Source: an uncultured Collinsella sp. (GTDB lineage Bacteria > Actinomycetota > Coriobacteriia > Coriobacteriales > Coriobacteriaceae). Taken from it: DNA of 10,699 nucleotides. The translations under genes and the position numbers were made by a program. The stretch lies in NCBI GenBank assembly GCA_900545055.1, contig UQXP01000052.1:1-10699 (forward strand), given 5' to 3'. The notes below the pieces were generated by a model. That model was not told the origin of the DNA. It saw nothing but the letters and a program-made list of their open reading frames with translations, and made no database searches. Of this stretch, positions 1 to 8,479 are shown piece by piece (within the stretch, counting starts at the first letter, position 1; every line of letters starts with the position of its first letter).

Positions 1-70
1 ATTGATCTTTTGATCATGCCGCCGAAGTTGAAAGGCAGATTGCCGCTCTGGCGGGTTTGCAGCGTCAACT

Positions 71-100
71 GGTTACGCGGGCTGGTAAGCCCGCGTAACC
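71..100 (-). terminator. Perfect 13-bp hairpin directly after the LCP gene
   Basis: Positions 71-83 are perfectly complementary to 88-100, leaving a 4-base loop, and the stem is GC-rich. It begins next to the LCP stop codon at 101-103. Placement and strength suggest it ends the murA-LCP transcript or protects its 3' end. No run of U follows on the minus strand (the next bases are AGTTGACG) and none follows on the plus strand, so it is not a textbook intrinsic terminator. A bidirectional or RNA-stabilising role between convergent genes is equally possible. Confidence 0.6.
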
Positions 101-1330
101 CTAATAATTGGCTTCGTAGCCGTTGCCGTCGCCCGTGGGCTCTTCATAGTAATCGGAACTGTCGCTCGAATCGTCGGAATCGTCAGAGCTGACCGATGAG
201 GTTGCGGTACCGTTTGCGTAGTCGTCAGACGTGTTGTTGCTGAGGTCACCGATCGTAGAGCTGGAGCCGTCGGAAAGACCCATGGTGTTGGGACCCTTGG
301 GATCCTTGCCGGCATCGACGCGCTCCATCATTTCCTTGAGCTCGTCCTCGTAGACAAAGACATAGCTCACGCCGTCGATCATGGTGCTGTCGTCGGCGTA
401 CGAGGGCAGGTTGGCCGAGTAGATACCGTCGACATCCATACCGCGCATGGCATTGACCGTAGCCACGATATCCTGAACGCTCATATCGGTTACGAGCATA
501 TCGGACAGCGAATTAACCAGGCCAAAGATCTTCGTGGCATCGAAGTTATTGAGAATCTGGTTGGCAAGGGCGCCAAGCACCTGACGCTGGTGGCGCATGC
601 GCGTGTAATCGCCGTCGGCATAGGTGTAGCGGCAGCGGGCATAGGTAAGGGCGGTGGCGCCGTCCATATGCTGCTGGCCAGCGGTAATCTTAATATCCAG
701 GTGCTCGGGGTCGTCAACATCATCGGTTGCGTTAATGTCGATACCGCCAACCGAATCAATCAGCGCCTGCATACCGTCGAAGCTGACCTCGGCATAGTGG
801 GAAATCTGAACACCGCACAGCTCGTTGACCGCCTCGACCATGGCCTCGGCGCCGCCAACGGTATGACAGGCGTTGATCTTCATGGTCTCGCCCTTGTACA
901 CGACCTTGGTGTCGCGCGGAACGGAAATGAGCGTCGCCTGCTTTTGCGTGGGGTCGATGCGTGCCAGGATAATCGAGTCGGCACGATACGTATCCTCGCC
1001 CGGACGGCCGTCGGTGCCAAGAAGCAGCACGTAGAACGGATCCTTTGCTTCATCGGTGTCAACCAGAACCCGACGCAGATTGTCGGTAATGACATTAGAA
1101 TCGCCGAGCTTGCCCATAATGGTGGCAAACCACAGGCCGGCAGCGGTAGTGGCGCTCAGTAGCACGCCAAGCACGACAATGAGCGCGACGTGGCGAATCG
1201 TGTGGCTACGACGACGTTGGCGAGCTCGCTCGGAATAACGAGCCACGTTATCGCGACTGTAGATCTTGGCCTGCGCACCAGTTGAGGGTCTTCGGGTGGT
1301 GGTATCCGCGAGGGGCTTTTTATTAAACAT
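101..1330 (-). CDS. LytR-CpsA-Psr (LCP) family cell-envelope glycopolymer transferase
   Basis: LCP proteins sit in the membrane with the catalytic domain outside and move undecaprenyl-phosphate-linked glycopolymers onto peptidoglycan or, in some cases, protein. I chose the ATG at 1330 (409 aa) over the TTG at 1336, because the only purine stretch (ACAGG) lies too close to the TTG. Residues 1-46 are polar and Arg-rich (cytoplasmic). One membrane helix spans about 47-71. The LCP domain starts near 98 with FYVLLLGTDGR, followed by YRADS (R116, D118), SVPRDT (R139) and the later Arg cluster around 232-249 (YARCR, DYTRMRHQRQ), which match the lipid-phosphate and metal-binding residues of the family. 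From about 350 the protein becomes a low-complexity Ser/Asp/Gly tail ending in NY. It starts 12 bases after murA stops, so the two are probably co-transcribed. The specific glycopolymer cannot be told from sequence. Confidence 0.93.
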   Translation of the reverse strand: MFNKKPLADTTTRRPSTGAQAKIYSRDNVARYSERARQRRRSHTIRHVALIVVLGVLLSATTAAGLWFATIMGKLGDSNVITDNLRRVLVDTDEAKDPFYVLLLGTDGRPGEDTYRADSIILARIDPTQKQATLISVPRDTKVVYKGETMKINACHTVGGAEAMVEAVNELCGVQISHYAEVSFDGMQALIDSVGGIDINATDDVDDPEHLDIKITAGQQHMDGATALTYARCRYTYADGDYTRMRHQRQVLGALANQILNNFDATKIFGLVNSLSDMLVTDMSVQDIVATVNAMRGMDVDGIYSANLPSYADDSTMIDGVSYVFVYEDELKEMMERVDAGKDPKGPNTMGLSDGSSSTIGDLSNNTSDDYANGTATSSVSSDDSDDSSDSSDYYEEPTGDGNGYEANY

Positions 1331-1342
1331 AGGCAACCTGTA

Positions 1343-2626
1343 TTAGTAGATGACGGGATCGGGGACGGTAGCATGCTCGACATGCGCGCCAAGCGCCTGC
1401 AGCTTTTCGACAAACTGCTCGTAGCCGCGCTTGATGTGATGGATAGCCGAAACCTCGGTCGTCCCGTCGGCGATCAAGCCCGCTACGACGAGGGCCGCTC
1501 CGCCGCGCAGATCGGGCGAGGTAACCTGTGCACCCGAGAAGCCCTTGACGCCATGAATCATGGCATGATGGCTCTCGATACGAATGTCGGCACCCATGCG
1601 CACCAGCTCAGAGGCAAACATAAAGCGATTCTCGAAGATGTTTTCGGTAATAACGGAACTGCCGTCGGCAAGGGCGGAGAGCACCATAATCTGCGCCTGC
1701 ATGTCGGTCGGGAAACCGGGGAACGGAAGCGTCTGGATGTCGACCGGCTTGATACGCTCGGCACGGTTCACATGGACGCCATCCTCGACGCGCTCGCAGT
1801 CGATACCCATGAGCTCCATCTTCTTGAGCACCATGCCCAAGTGAATGGGGCAAAAGCCCGTGACATCGACACCGCGATCGTCGGCCATCAACGCACCGGC
1901 AACGATAAAGGTACCGGCCTCGATGCGGTCGCCCACCACGCGATGGGTAACGGGATGGAGCTCTTCCACGCCTTCGATAGTCACGACGGGCGTACCGGCG
2001 CCAACAATCTTGGCGCCCATCTCGTTGAGCATGTTAGCGAGATCGACGATCTCGGGCTCGCGGGCGGCATTGTCGATAACCGTGGTGCCCTGTGCGCGCA
2101 CAGAGGCCATGATGAGGTTCTCGGTCGCACCGACGCTGGCGAACTCGAGCGTGACGGTGGTACCGCGCAGACCTTGGGGCGCATTAGCGTTGATGTAACC
2201 GTGGGCGGTATCGAACTCAACGCCCAGGGCCTCAAGACCAAGAATGTGCATATCGATCTTGCGAGCACCCAGGTTGCAGCCGCCCGGCATGGCAATTTTG
2301 GCGCGATGGAAGCGGCCCAGCAGGGGTCCCATGACGGCGGTGGAAGCGCGCATCTTGGCAACGAGCTCGTAGGGGGCCTCCCATGAATCGACCTGAGAGG
2401 TATCAATCTCGAGCGTGTGCTCGTCGAGAACATCGATCGTAGCGCCCATGCCCTTGAGCACCTTGCCCATCACGTGGACATCGGAAATATCGGGCACGTT
2501 CTGCAGCGTCGTCTTGCCCGGCGCCAGAAGCGTTGCCGCCATGAGTTTGAGCGCGGAGTTCTTGGCGCCCGAGACGGGCACGGAGCCTCCGATGGCGTGG
2601 CCACCCTCAACGCGGATAATATCCAA
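1343..2626 (-). CDS. murA: UDP-N-acetylglucosamine 1-carboxyvinyltransferase (MurA)
   Basis: MurA transfers enolpyruvate from PEP to UDP-GlcNAc in the cytoplasm, the first committed step of peptidoglycan synthesis. At 427 aa it is the normal full length. Visible active-site positions are K22-N23 in SGAKNS, R93 in KMRAS, C117 in PGGCNLGAR (the catalytic cysteine loop, Cys rather than the Asp of naturally fosfomycin-resistant forms), D308 in FPTDMQAQ, R334 in ENRF and R374 in DLRGG. The start is TTG at 2626, with AAAGGG six bases upstream; no better ATG is near. The ribosome-binding site immediately follows the U-tract of the terminator behind atpC, so its promoter is unclear. The LCP gene follows 12 bases downstream. 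It could be a second paralogue (murAB/murZ type) if the genome carries two; the window cannot decide. Confidence 0.97.
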   Translation of the reverse strand: MDIIRVEGGHAIGGSVPVSGAKNSALKLMAATLLAPGKTTLQNVPDISDVHVMGKVLKGMGATIDVLDEHTLEIDTSQVDSWEAPYELVAKMRASTAVMGPLLGRFHRAKIAMPGGCNLGARKIDMHILGLEALGVEFDTAHGYINANAPQGLRGTTVTLEFASVGATENLIMASVRAQGTTVIDNAAREPEIVDLANMLNEMGAKIVGAGTPVVTIEGVEELHPVTHRVVGDRIEAGTFIVAGALMADDRGVDVTGFCPIHLGMVLKKMELMGIDCERVEDGVHVNRAERIKPVDIQTLPFPGFPTDMQAQIMVLSALADGSSVITENIFENRFMFASELVRMGADIRIESHHAMIHGVKGFSGAQVTSPDLRGGAALVVAGLIADGTTEVSAIHHIKRGYEQFVEKLQALGAHVEHATVPDPVIY

Positions 2627-2639
2627 GGTCTACCCTTTC

Positions 2640-2678
2640 AAAAAGCATGCCCGGGGTGGCTGAGCCATCCCGGGCATG
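2640..2678 (-). terminator. Intrinsic terminator of the atp operon
   Basis: Positions 2646-2660 pair with 2664-2678 around a 3-base loop. On the minus strand the 15-position stem has one internal A-C mismatch, and it is followed by five T (the A run at 2640-2644). It lies 37 bases after the atpC stop. As plus-strand RNA the mismatch would be a G-U pair, but no U-run follows on that side, so the signal is oriented with the operon. Efficiency is unknown, and the murA start is only 14 bases beyond the U-tract. Confidence 0.88.
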
Positions 2679-2697
2679 ATGTGTTCGCAAATGGTCG

Positions 2698-2711
2698 AAC
2701 GCTAAAGCGTT
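2698..2711 (-). other. Small 5-bp dyad between the atpC stop and the terminator
   Basis: AACGC at 2698-2702 is complementary to GCGTT at 2707-2711, with a 4-base loop. It sits three bases after the atpC stop codon. It is too weak and lacks a U-tract, so it is not a terminator by itself. It may add 3'-end structure to the operon transcript or may be chance. Confidence 0.3.
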
Positions 2712-2714
2712 TAA

Positions 2715-3107
2715 CTATTGGGCAAGCTTGAGCTTACACCATGCGATTTCATTATAGAGGTAGGCGCGGCGTGCATCATCCTCCGACAAATTACCCAGCT
2801 TCTCTTCAAAACCTTGAATATCAGCTTTAACCTTGTCGGCATCGACGGTCGCCAAATCGCAAGCGCGCTCGGCGAGAACGGTCACGACATCGTCCGCAAC
2901 CTGGGCATAGCCGCCGGCCACGGCAAACGTGTGGTCGACAGTGCCCATGGCCTTATCGGAAACGCGAACGTAACCGCGGTCGATCGTGCAGATTTCGCTG
3001 GAGTGAGCAGGCAGAACGCCAAACTCGCCATCCGTGGACGGAATCGACACAAACGCAGCGTCGCCCTCATAGGCGCAGCTCACGGGGCACACGATGCGGA
3101 TACGCAT
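2715..3107 (-). CDS. atpC: F1Fo ATP synthase subunit epsilon
   Basis: Epsilon is part of the central rotor stalk of F1. It contacts gamma and the c-ring and in many bacteria restrains ATP hydrolysis through its C-terminal helices. The 130 aa are close to the usual 130-140. The N-terminal beta-sandwich has the hallmark DGEFGVLPAHSS (about residues 26-37) and the conserved AVAGGYAQV segment (62-70) followed by VTVLAERA. The C-terminal helical part (about 86-130, including DDARRAYLYNEIAW) is present, so the regulatory domain is not truncated. The ATG is three bases after the atpD stop, with GGAGAAG supplied by the end of atpD. It is the last gene of the operon before the terminator. Confidence 0.95.
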   Translation of the reverse strand: MRIRIVCPVSCAYEGDAAFVSIPSTDGEFGVLPAHSSEICTIDRGYVRVSDKAMGTVDHTFAVAGGYAQVADDVVTVLAERACDLATVDADKVKADIQGFEEKLGNLSEDDARRAYLYNEIAWCKLKLAQ

Positions 3108-3110
3108 AAC

Positions 3111-4564
<1,454 letters not shown>

Positions 4565-4565
<1 letters not shown>

Positions 4566-5473
4566 TACTGTTCCTCCAATGCTGAGGCTCCGCCGACGAT
4601 CTCGTTGATCTCGGTCGTAATCGAAGCCTGGCGCACGCGACTATACGTGCGGGTAAGGGTCGAGATGATCGCGGTGGCGTTTTCCGTCGCGGAGTGCATG
4701 GCCTTGCGGCGTGCACCCTGCTCGGCGGCCGCCGAATCGATCAGGGCCTGGTAGATGACCGTCAGGATATAAGACGGTACAAGCTTGCCGAGAACATGCT
4801 CGGGAGAGGGCACGAACTCGAACGTGGACGAGATGCGCTTAGGGGCGTCGGTCTCGTTCTTACGCGGACCGTGGGCCATAGCGATCATCTCGGGGTCGAG
4901 CGGCAGCAAATGCTCGACGCGAAGCTCCTGATCCACGCGGTTCTTGGCGTGGTGGTAGACAAGCTCGACGCGGTCAAGCTCACCGGCACGATACGCATCG
5001 CAGATATGAGAGGAGATCATGCGGGCCTGATTGAAATCGGGCTCGGAGGAGTTGCCCTCAAAGTGCATGGCGACGTTTGCGCGGTCGCGGAAATACGTGG
5101 CCGGTTTGCGCCCACACGCGATGATCTCGCACTCGATGCCGTCGTTCGCCCAAGAAGCGGCGAGCTTTTCGGCCGTGCGCTCCACCGTCGTATTGAAACC
5201 GCCGGCAAGGCCGCGGTCCGAGGCAATGACGACAATCAGGCCATGCTTGACGCTCTCATGCTTCTGCAGCATGGGATCGGTGCCCGAGCAGGAGGCGTCA
5301 CCGGCAACCGTCAGCATGACGTCGGTCAGCGCCTCCTTATAGGGCTCGGCCTGCTTGGAGCGATCGAGGGCACGACGGATCTTGGCCGTAGAGACCATCT
5401 CCATCGTGCGCGTGATCTGCTTGGTCGTGGTAACCGAGGAGATTCGCTTCTTAATGTCGCGAAGGTTGGCCAT
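4565..5473 (-). CDS. atpG: F1Fo ATP synthase subunit gamma
   Basis: Gamma is the rotating shaft inside the alpha3-beta3 head. It has 302 aa, slightly longer than the E. coli form. The N-terminal helix starts in the typical way (residues 1-35, with IKKRISSV and the METVSTAKI-like MEMVSTAKI), and the Rossmann-like middle contains the ASDRGLAGGFN motif. The highly conserved C-terminal helix carries EQGARRKAMHSATENA and ends with ITTEINEIVGGASAL, the part that reaches into the F1 core. The ATG is five bases after the atpA stop, with GAGGAG in the end of atpA. The stop overlaps the atpD start. Confidence 0.97.
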
Positions 5474-5478
5474 AGGGC

Positions 5479-7077
5479 TTAGTTCTCCTCTGATCCAGTC
5501 GTATCGGCATGGTGCTTGGCCATGAACTGCTGCTTGAAGTCACCGATGACACGCAAGAGCTCGGCCTTGGTGTCGTCGTCGATCTTCTTGGCGCGAACCT
5601 TGTCGAGCAGCGAGCCAAAGCCATTGTCCATGTACTCGATGAGCTCGGCACGGAAAGGCAGCACGTCGGCAATCTCCAGGTCATCCAGGAAGCCCTCGTT
5701 GCCGGCAAACAGCGTAACGATCTGCTCGCCAACCTCAAACGGTTTATAACGCGGCTGCTTAAGGAGCTCGGTCATGCGAGCGCCGTGGGTAAGCTGCTTT
5801 TGCGTGGCCCCGTCGAGGTCGGAGCCGAACTGCGTAAAGCCGGCGAGCTCCTGATAGGAAGCGAGGTCCAGACGAAGGTTGCCGGCGACCTGCTTCATGG
5901 CCTTGGTCTGTGCATCGCCACCGACGCGGGACACGGAGATACCCACGTCAACTGCCGGGCGCTGACCCTGGAAGAAGAGCTCGGACTGCAGATAGATCTG
6001 ACCATCGGTAATGGAAATGACGTTGGTCGGAATGTAGGCCGAGACGTCGCCGTCCTGGGTCTCGATGATCGGCAGTGCCGTCATGGAGCCGTAGCCGTTC
6101 TTCTTGGACATCTTGACGGCACGCTCGAGCAGACGAGAGTGCAGGTAGAAGATGTCGCCAGGATAGGCCTCGCGTCCGGGCGGACGATGCAGCGTCAGCG
6201 ACATCTGACGGTAGGCCACAGCCTGCTTGGACAGGTCGTCGTAGATGACGAGCACGTGGCCGCCGGGGTTGGTCTCGTTGGCGGGCTTACCGTCCTCGCC
6301 GTTGTACATGAAGAACTCGCCGATAGCGGCACCGGCCATAGGCGCGATGTACTGCATAGGAGCGGAATCGGCAGCGGTTGCCGAAACGATGATGGTGTAG
6401 TCGAGCGCACCGTGCTGAGCGAGGGTCTCGCGGATGTTGGCAACCGTGGAGGCCTTCTGGCCGATGGCGACATAGATGCAGACCATGCCCTTGCCGCGCT
6501 GATTGAGGATAGCGTCGATGGCGATGGCGGTCTTACCGGTCTTACGGTCGCCGATGATGAGCTCACGCTGACCACGGCCGATAGGCACCATGGAGTCAAT
6601 GGCCAACAGGCCGGTCTGAACCGGCTCGCACACCGGGGTACGGTCGATGACACCGGGGGCCTTGAACTCGATGGGGCGACGATGCGTGGCGACGATGTCG
6701 CCCAGGCCGTCGATGGGCTGGCCGAGCGGATTGACGACGCGGCCGAGCATGGCGCGGCTCACGGGGATATCCATAATGCGGCCAGTGGTGCGGCACTCGT
6801 CGCCTTCCTTGATGGAGTCGACGGCACCAAACAGAACGGCGCCGACCTCGTCACGGTCAAGGTTCTGGGCAAGGCCGAAGACGGTCTCACCGGTATCGGA
6901 GCTCTTGAACTCCAGAAGCTCGCCTGCCATGGCGCTCTTGAGGCCGGAGACGCGCGCGATGCCGTCGCCTACCTCGTCGACCGTTGAAACCTCATGCGTA
7001 TCGACCGTCGCGGAGAGGCTCGTGAGCTGCTCCTGCAGTTTCTTGGCGATATCCTGGGCATTGAGGGTTTCGGACAT
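5479..7077 (-). CDS. atpA: F1Fo ATP synthase subunit alpha
   Basis: Alpha forms the non-catalytic nucleotide sites of F1 and supplies the arginine finger to the catalytic sites. The protein has 532 aa, a little longer than the usual 500-515. The P-loop GDRKTGKT is at 176-183, Walker B VLVIYDD at 275-281, and PAVDVGISVSRVGG at 374-387, with R384 as the probable arginine finger. The YDDLSKQAVAYR segment after Walker B is canonical. Just before Walker B, residues 261-274 (EDGKPANETNPGGH) make the loop about 12 residues longer than in E. coli. The ATG overlaps the atpH stop by one base (TAATG), with a strong GGAGGTGA site upstream inside atpH. The C-terminus ends in a short polar tail. Confidence 0.98.
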   Translation of the reverse strand: MSETLNAQDIAKKLQEQLTSLSATVDTHEVSTVDEVGDGIARVSGLKSAMAGELLEFKSSDTGETVFGLAQNLDRDEVGAVLFGAVDSIKEGDECRTTGRIMDIPVSRAMLGRVVNPLGQPIDGLGDIVATHRRPIEFKAPGVIDRTPVCEPVQTGLLAIDSMVPIGRGQRELIIGDRKTGKTAIAIDAILNQRGKGMVCIYVAIGQKASTVANIRETLAQHGALDYTIIVSATAADSAPMQYIAPMAGAAIGEFFMYNGEDGKPANETNPGGHVLVIYDDLSKQAVAYRQMSLTLHRPPGREAYPGDIFYLHSRLLERAVKMSKKNGYGSMTALPIIETQDGDVSAYIPTNVISITDGQIYLQSELFFQGQRPAVDVGISVSRVGGDAQTKAMKQVAGNLRLDLASYQELAGFTQFGSDLDGATQKQLTHGARMTELLKQPRYKPFEVGEQIVTLFAGNEGFLDDLEIADVLPFRAELIEYMDNGFGSLLDKVRAKKIDDDTKAELLRVIGDFKQQFMAKHHADTTGSEEN

Positions 7078-7553
7078 TAGGCTTCACCTCCGTACGAATT
7101 AGCAGAGTTTGCGAGGGTCTCCTGCGCGATGCGCAGCTGCGTCTTGACGGAAATGTCACGACGCTCGCCGCGGGCCTCGAGCACCAGGCCGCCCACGATT
7201 GACGGGTCGACCTGCTCGATAAGGAATACCTTGCGGCCGAAGTCCTGCTCGCATTTCTTAGTGATGGTTTGACGCAGCTCGTCGTCGAGCGGGATCGCCG
7301 TGGTGACGGTCACGCCCACTACATCCTCGTCTTCCTCGGCAACATACTTAAAGGCAGCTGCCACCTTGGGAAGAAGGTCGAGCTGGTCGCGCTTGGACAT
7401 GGTGTCGAGCACGGCGATGATCTCGGGGCTGGCGCTAGTCAGACGCTCAATCATCTCGAGGTCCTCGAACACATGGTTCTCGGCCTTGGCGGCTTCCAAA
7501 AGGGAGCGCGCGTAGGTCTCGAGCACCTTGTCCTGATAGCGGCTAGTCGGCAT
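7077..7553 (-). CDS. atpH: F1Fo ATP synthase subunit delta
   Basis: Delta caps the F1 head and joins it to the b-subunit peripheral stalk. Family features are the N-terminal helix TYARSLLEAAKAE (about 13-25) and the C-terminal region VTVTTAIPLDDE (81-92), DFGRKVFLIEQVDPSIVGGL (104-123) and the DISVKTQL segment (133-140). At 158 aa it is about 20 residues shorter than E. coli delta. The shortening falls in the helical N-terminal domain, where the usual stretch around a conserved FL-nP motif is compressed to LTSASPEIIAVLD. Its ATG lies inside the end of atpF (11-base overlap) and its stop overlaps the atpA start. It is a separate gene, not the b-delta fusion found in mycobacteria. Confidence 0.94.
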   Translation of the reverse strand: MPTSRYQDKVLETYARSLLEAAKAENHVFEDLEMIERLTSASPEIIAVLDTMSKRDQLDLLPKVAAAFKYVAEEDEDVVGVTVTTAIPLDDELRQTITKKCEQDFGRKVFLIEQVDPSIVGGLVLEARGERRDISVKTQLRIAQETLANSANSYGGEA

Positions 7554-8145
7554 TCAGGCTACCTGCTTCCTGGATGTAGCGCTCGATGAGCTTCTTCTGC
7601 TCGCCCTCGTCCTCGAGTGCCTCGCCCACGATCTTGGTGGCGACGGCAACGGACAGGTCGGCGATGGAGCTCGCGGCACCGGCGTAGATGGACTTGCGCT
7701 CGTCCTCGACGGTCGTATGAGCCTTGGCGATGATCTCCTCGGCCTCCTTGTGGGCAGCCTCGATGATACGGGCACGCTCGGACTCAGCGTCCTTACGGGC
7801 CTCGAGAACGATGTCGGCAGCCTGGCGACGGGCGTCGGTGACGATCGAGTCGGACTCAGCACGCTTGGCGATAGCCTCCTGCTTGGTCTTCTCGGCCTCG
7901 TCGAGGCTCTCCTCGATCTTCTTGCCGCGCTCCTCCATGGTTTTCATGATGCCCGGCAGGGCGACCTTGGCCAGCACGATCCAGATGATCAGGAAGGCGA
8001 TAAGCGCCGGGATGAACTCCGCCATCTTAGGGATGAGGATGTCCGCACCGGCAGCGCCGTCCTCGGCGAACGCGGAAACCGGCATGAGCAGCGCGGCCGC
8101 GGACGCGGAGAGTGCGATCGCGCTCTTCTGGGATGAAAGATTCAT
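7543..8145 (-). CDS. atpF: F1Fo ATP synthase subunit b with a signal-peptide-like N-terminus
   Basis: Subunit b is the membrane-anchored peripheral stalk that holds F1 against rotation. Residues 1-27 look like a Sec signal peptide: short polar start with K7, hydrophobic core about 8-23 and SAFA just before E28. The true anchor helix follows at about 43-63 (IPALIAFLIIWIVLA), then a long highly charged helix or coiled coil from about 66 to 152, and a C-terminal segment that would bind delta. Total length is 200 aa, compared with about 156 in E. coli. The ATG at 8145 has GGAG eight bases upstream and follows the atpE stop by 15 bases. A later in-frame ATG (M21 or M41) would remove the extension, but I see no Shine-Dalgarno before M21. 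Confidence 0.94.
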   Translation of the reverse strand: MNLSSQKSAIALSASAAALLMPVSAFAEDGAAGADILIPKMAEFIPALIAFLIIWIVLAKVALPGIMKTMEERGKKIEESLDEAEKTKQEAIAKRAESDSIVTDARRQAADIVLEARKDAESERARIIEAAHKEAEEIIAKAHTTVEDERKSIYAGAASSIADLSVAVATKIVGEALEDEGEQKKLIERYIQEAGSLNAD

Positions 8146-8160
8146 ACTTGACGCTCCGTG

Positions 8161-8355
8161 CTATTTAACGATCAGCGCGACAACGAAGCCGATCAGAGCC
8201 AGAGCCTCGCCGAAGGCGGAGCCCATGATGAAGACGGTGAACACGCGGCCCTGGACCTCAGGCTGACGGGCCATAGCACCCGTAGCACCCAGAGCAGACA
8301 GGCCGATAGCAAGACCAGCGCCGATAACACCGAGACCGTAACCGATAACTCCCAC
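8161..8355 (-). CDS. atpE: F1Fo ATP synthase subunit c (proton-binding ring)
   Basis: Subunit c is a two-helix hairpin that oligomerises into the rotor ring and carries the ion. Helix 1 (about 3-27) is Gly/Ala-rich, the polar loop ARQPE (29-33) contacts gamma and epsilon, and helix 2 has the carboxylate E50 in FGEALALIG. Aligned by eye on the ARQPE loop, the positions that bind sodium in Ilyobacter c (Gln and Ser) are I17 and A51 here, so I infer a proton-type ring. The protein is only 64 aa (usually 70-85), with almost no N-terminal lead. The GTG start is supported by a near-perfect AAAGGAGG four bases upstream, the strongest such site in the operon and fitting for a multi-copy subunit. Confidence 0.95.
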   Translation of the reverse strand: MGVIGYGLGVIGAGLAIGLSALGATGAMARQPEVQGRVFTVFIMGSAFGEALALIGFVVALIVK

Positions 8356-8479
8356 GATTCCTCCTTTGTCGTGCGTGTCTTATTTCACGCAGGATAACCT
8401 TTTTATAACTGCCGGGCTCCATGGGTACGGGCACCGGCGGTTTAACGAATTGCCTTACCTTTAAGGCGCGAACGGAAGA
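8356..8479 (-). promoter_or_regulatory. atpB-atpE leader with strong ribosome-binding site and weak hairpin
   Basis: This 124-base gap is the only sizeable non-coding break inside the atp operon. CCGGC at 8434-8438 pairs with GCCGG at 8411-8415 (5 bp, loop 18). An AT-rich stretch (8398-8408) follows it, and a strong AAAGGAGG stands before the atpE GTG. In E. coli the region before the c-subunit gene raises its translation; a similar role is inferred here. I see no convincing promoter and no U-tract, so I do not call a terminator. Confidence 0.45.

Noticed and set aside
3..16. TGATC-TTTT-GATCA small hairpin at the left edge
   Set aside because: Five AT-rich base pairs at the window edge with no supporting context; too weak to name.
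1373..2386. Plus-strand open reading frame of 337 codons antisense to murA
   Set aside because: Shadow of murA; the translation is rich in His, Asp and Gly without a fold-like pattern.
5509..6987. Plus-strand open reading frame of 492 codons antisense to atpA
   Set aside because: Same codon-bias shadow; it mirrors almost exactly the extent of atpA and shows no protein family features.
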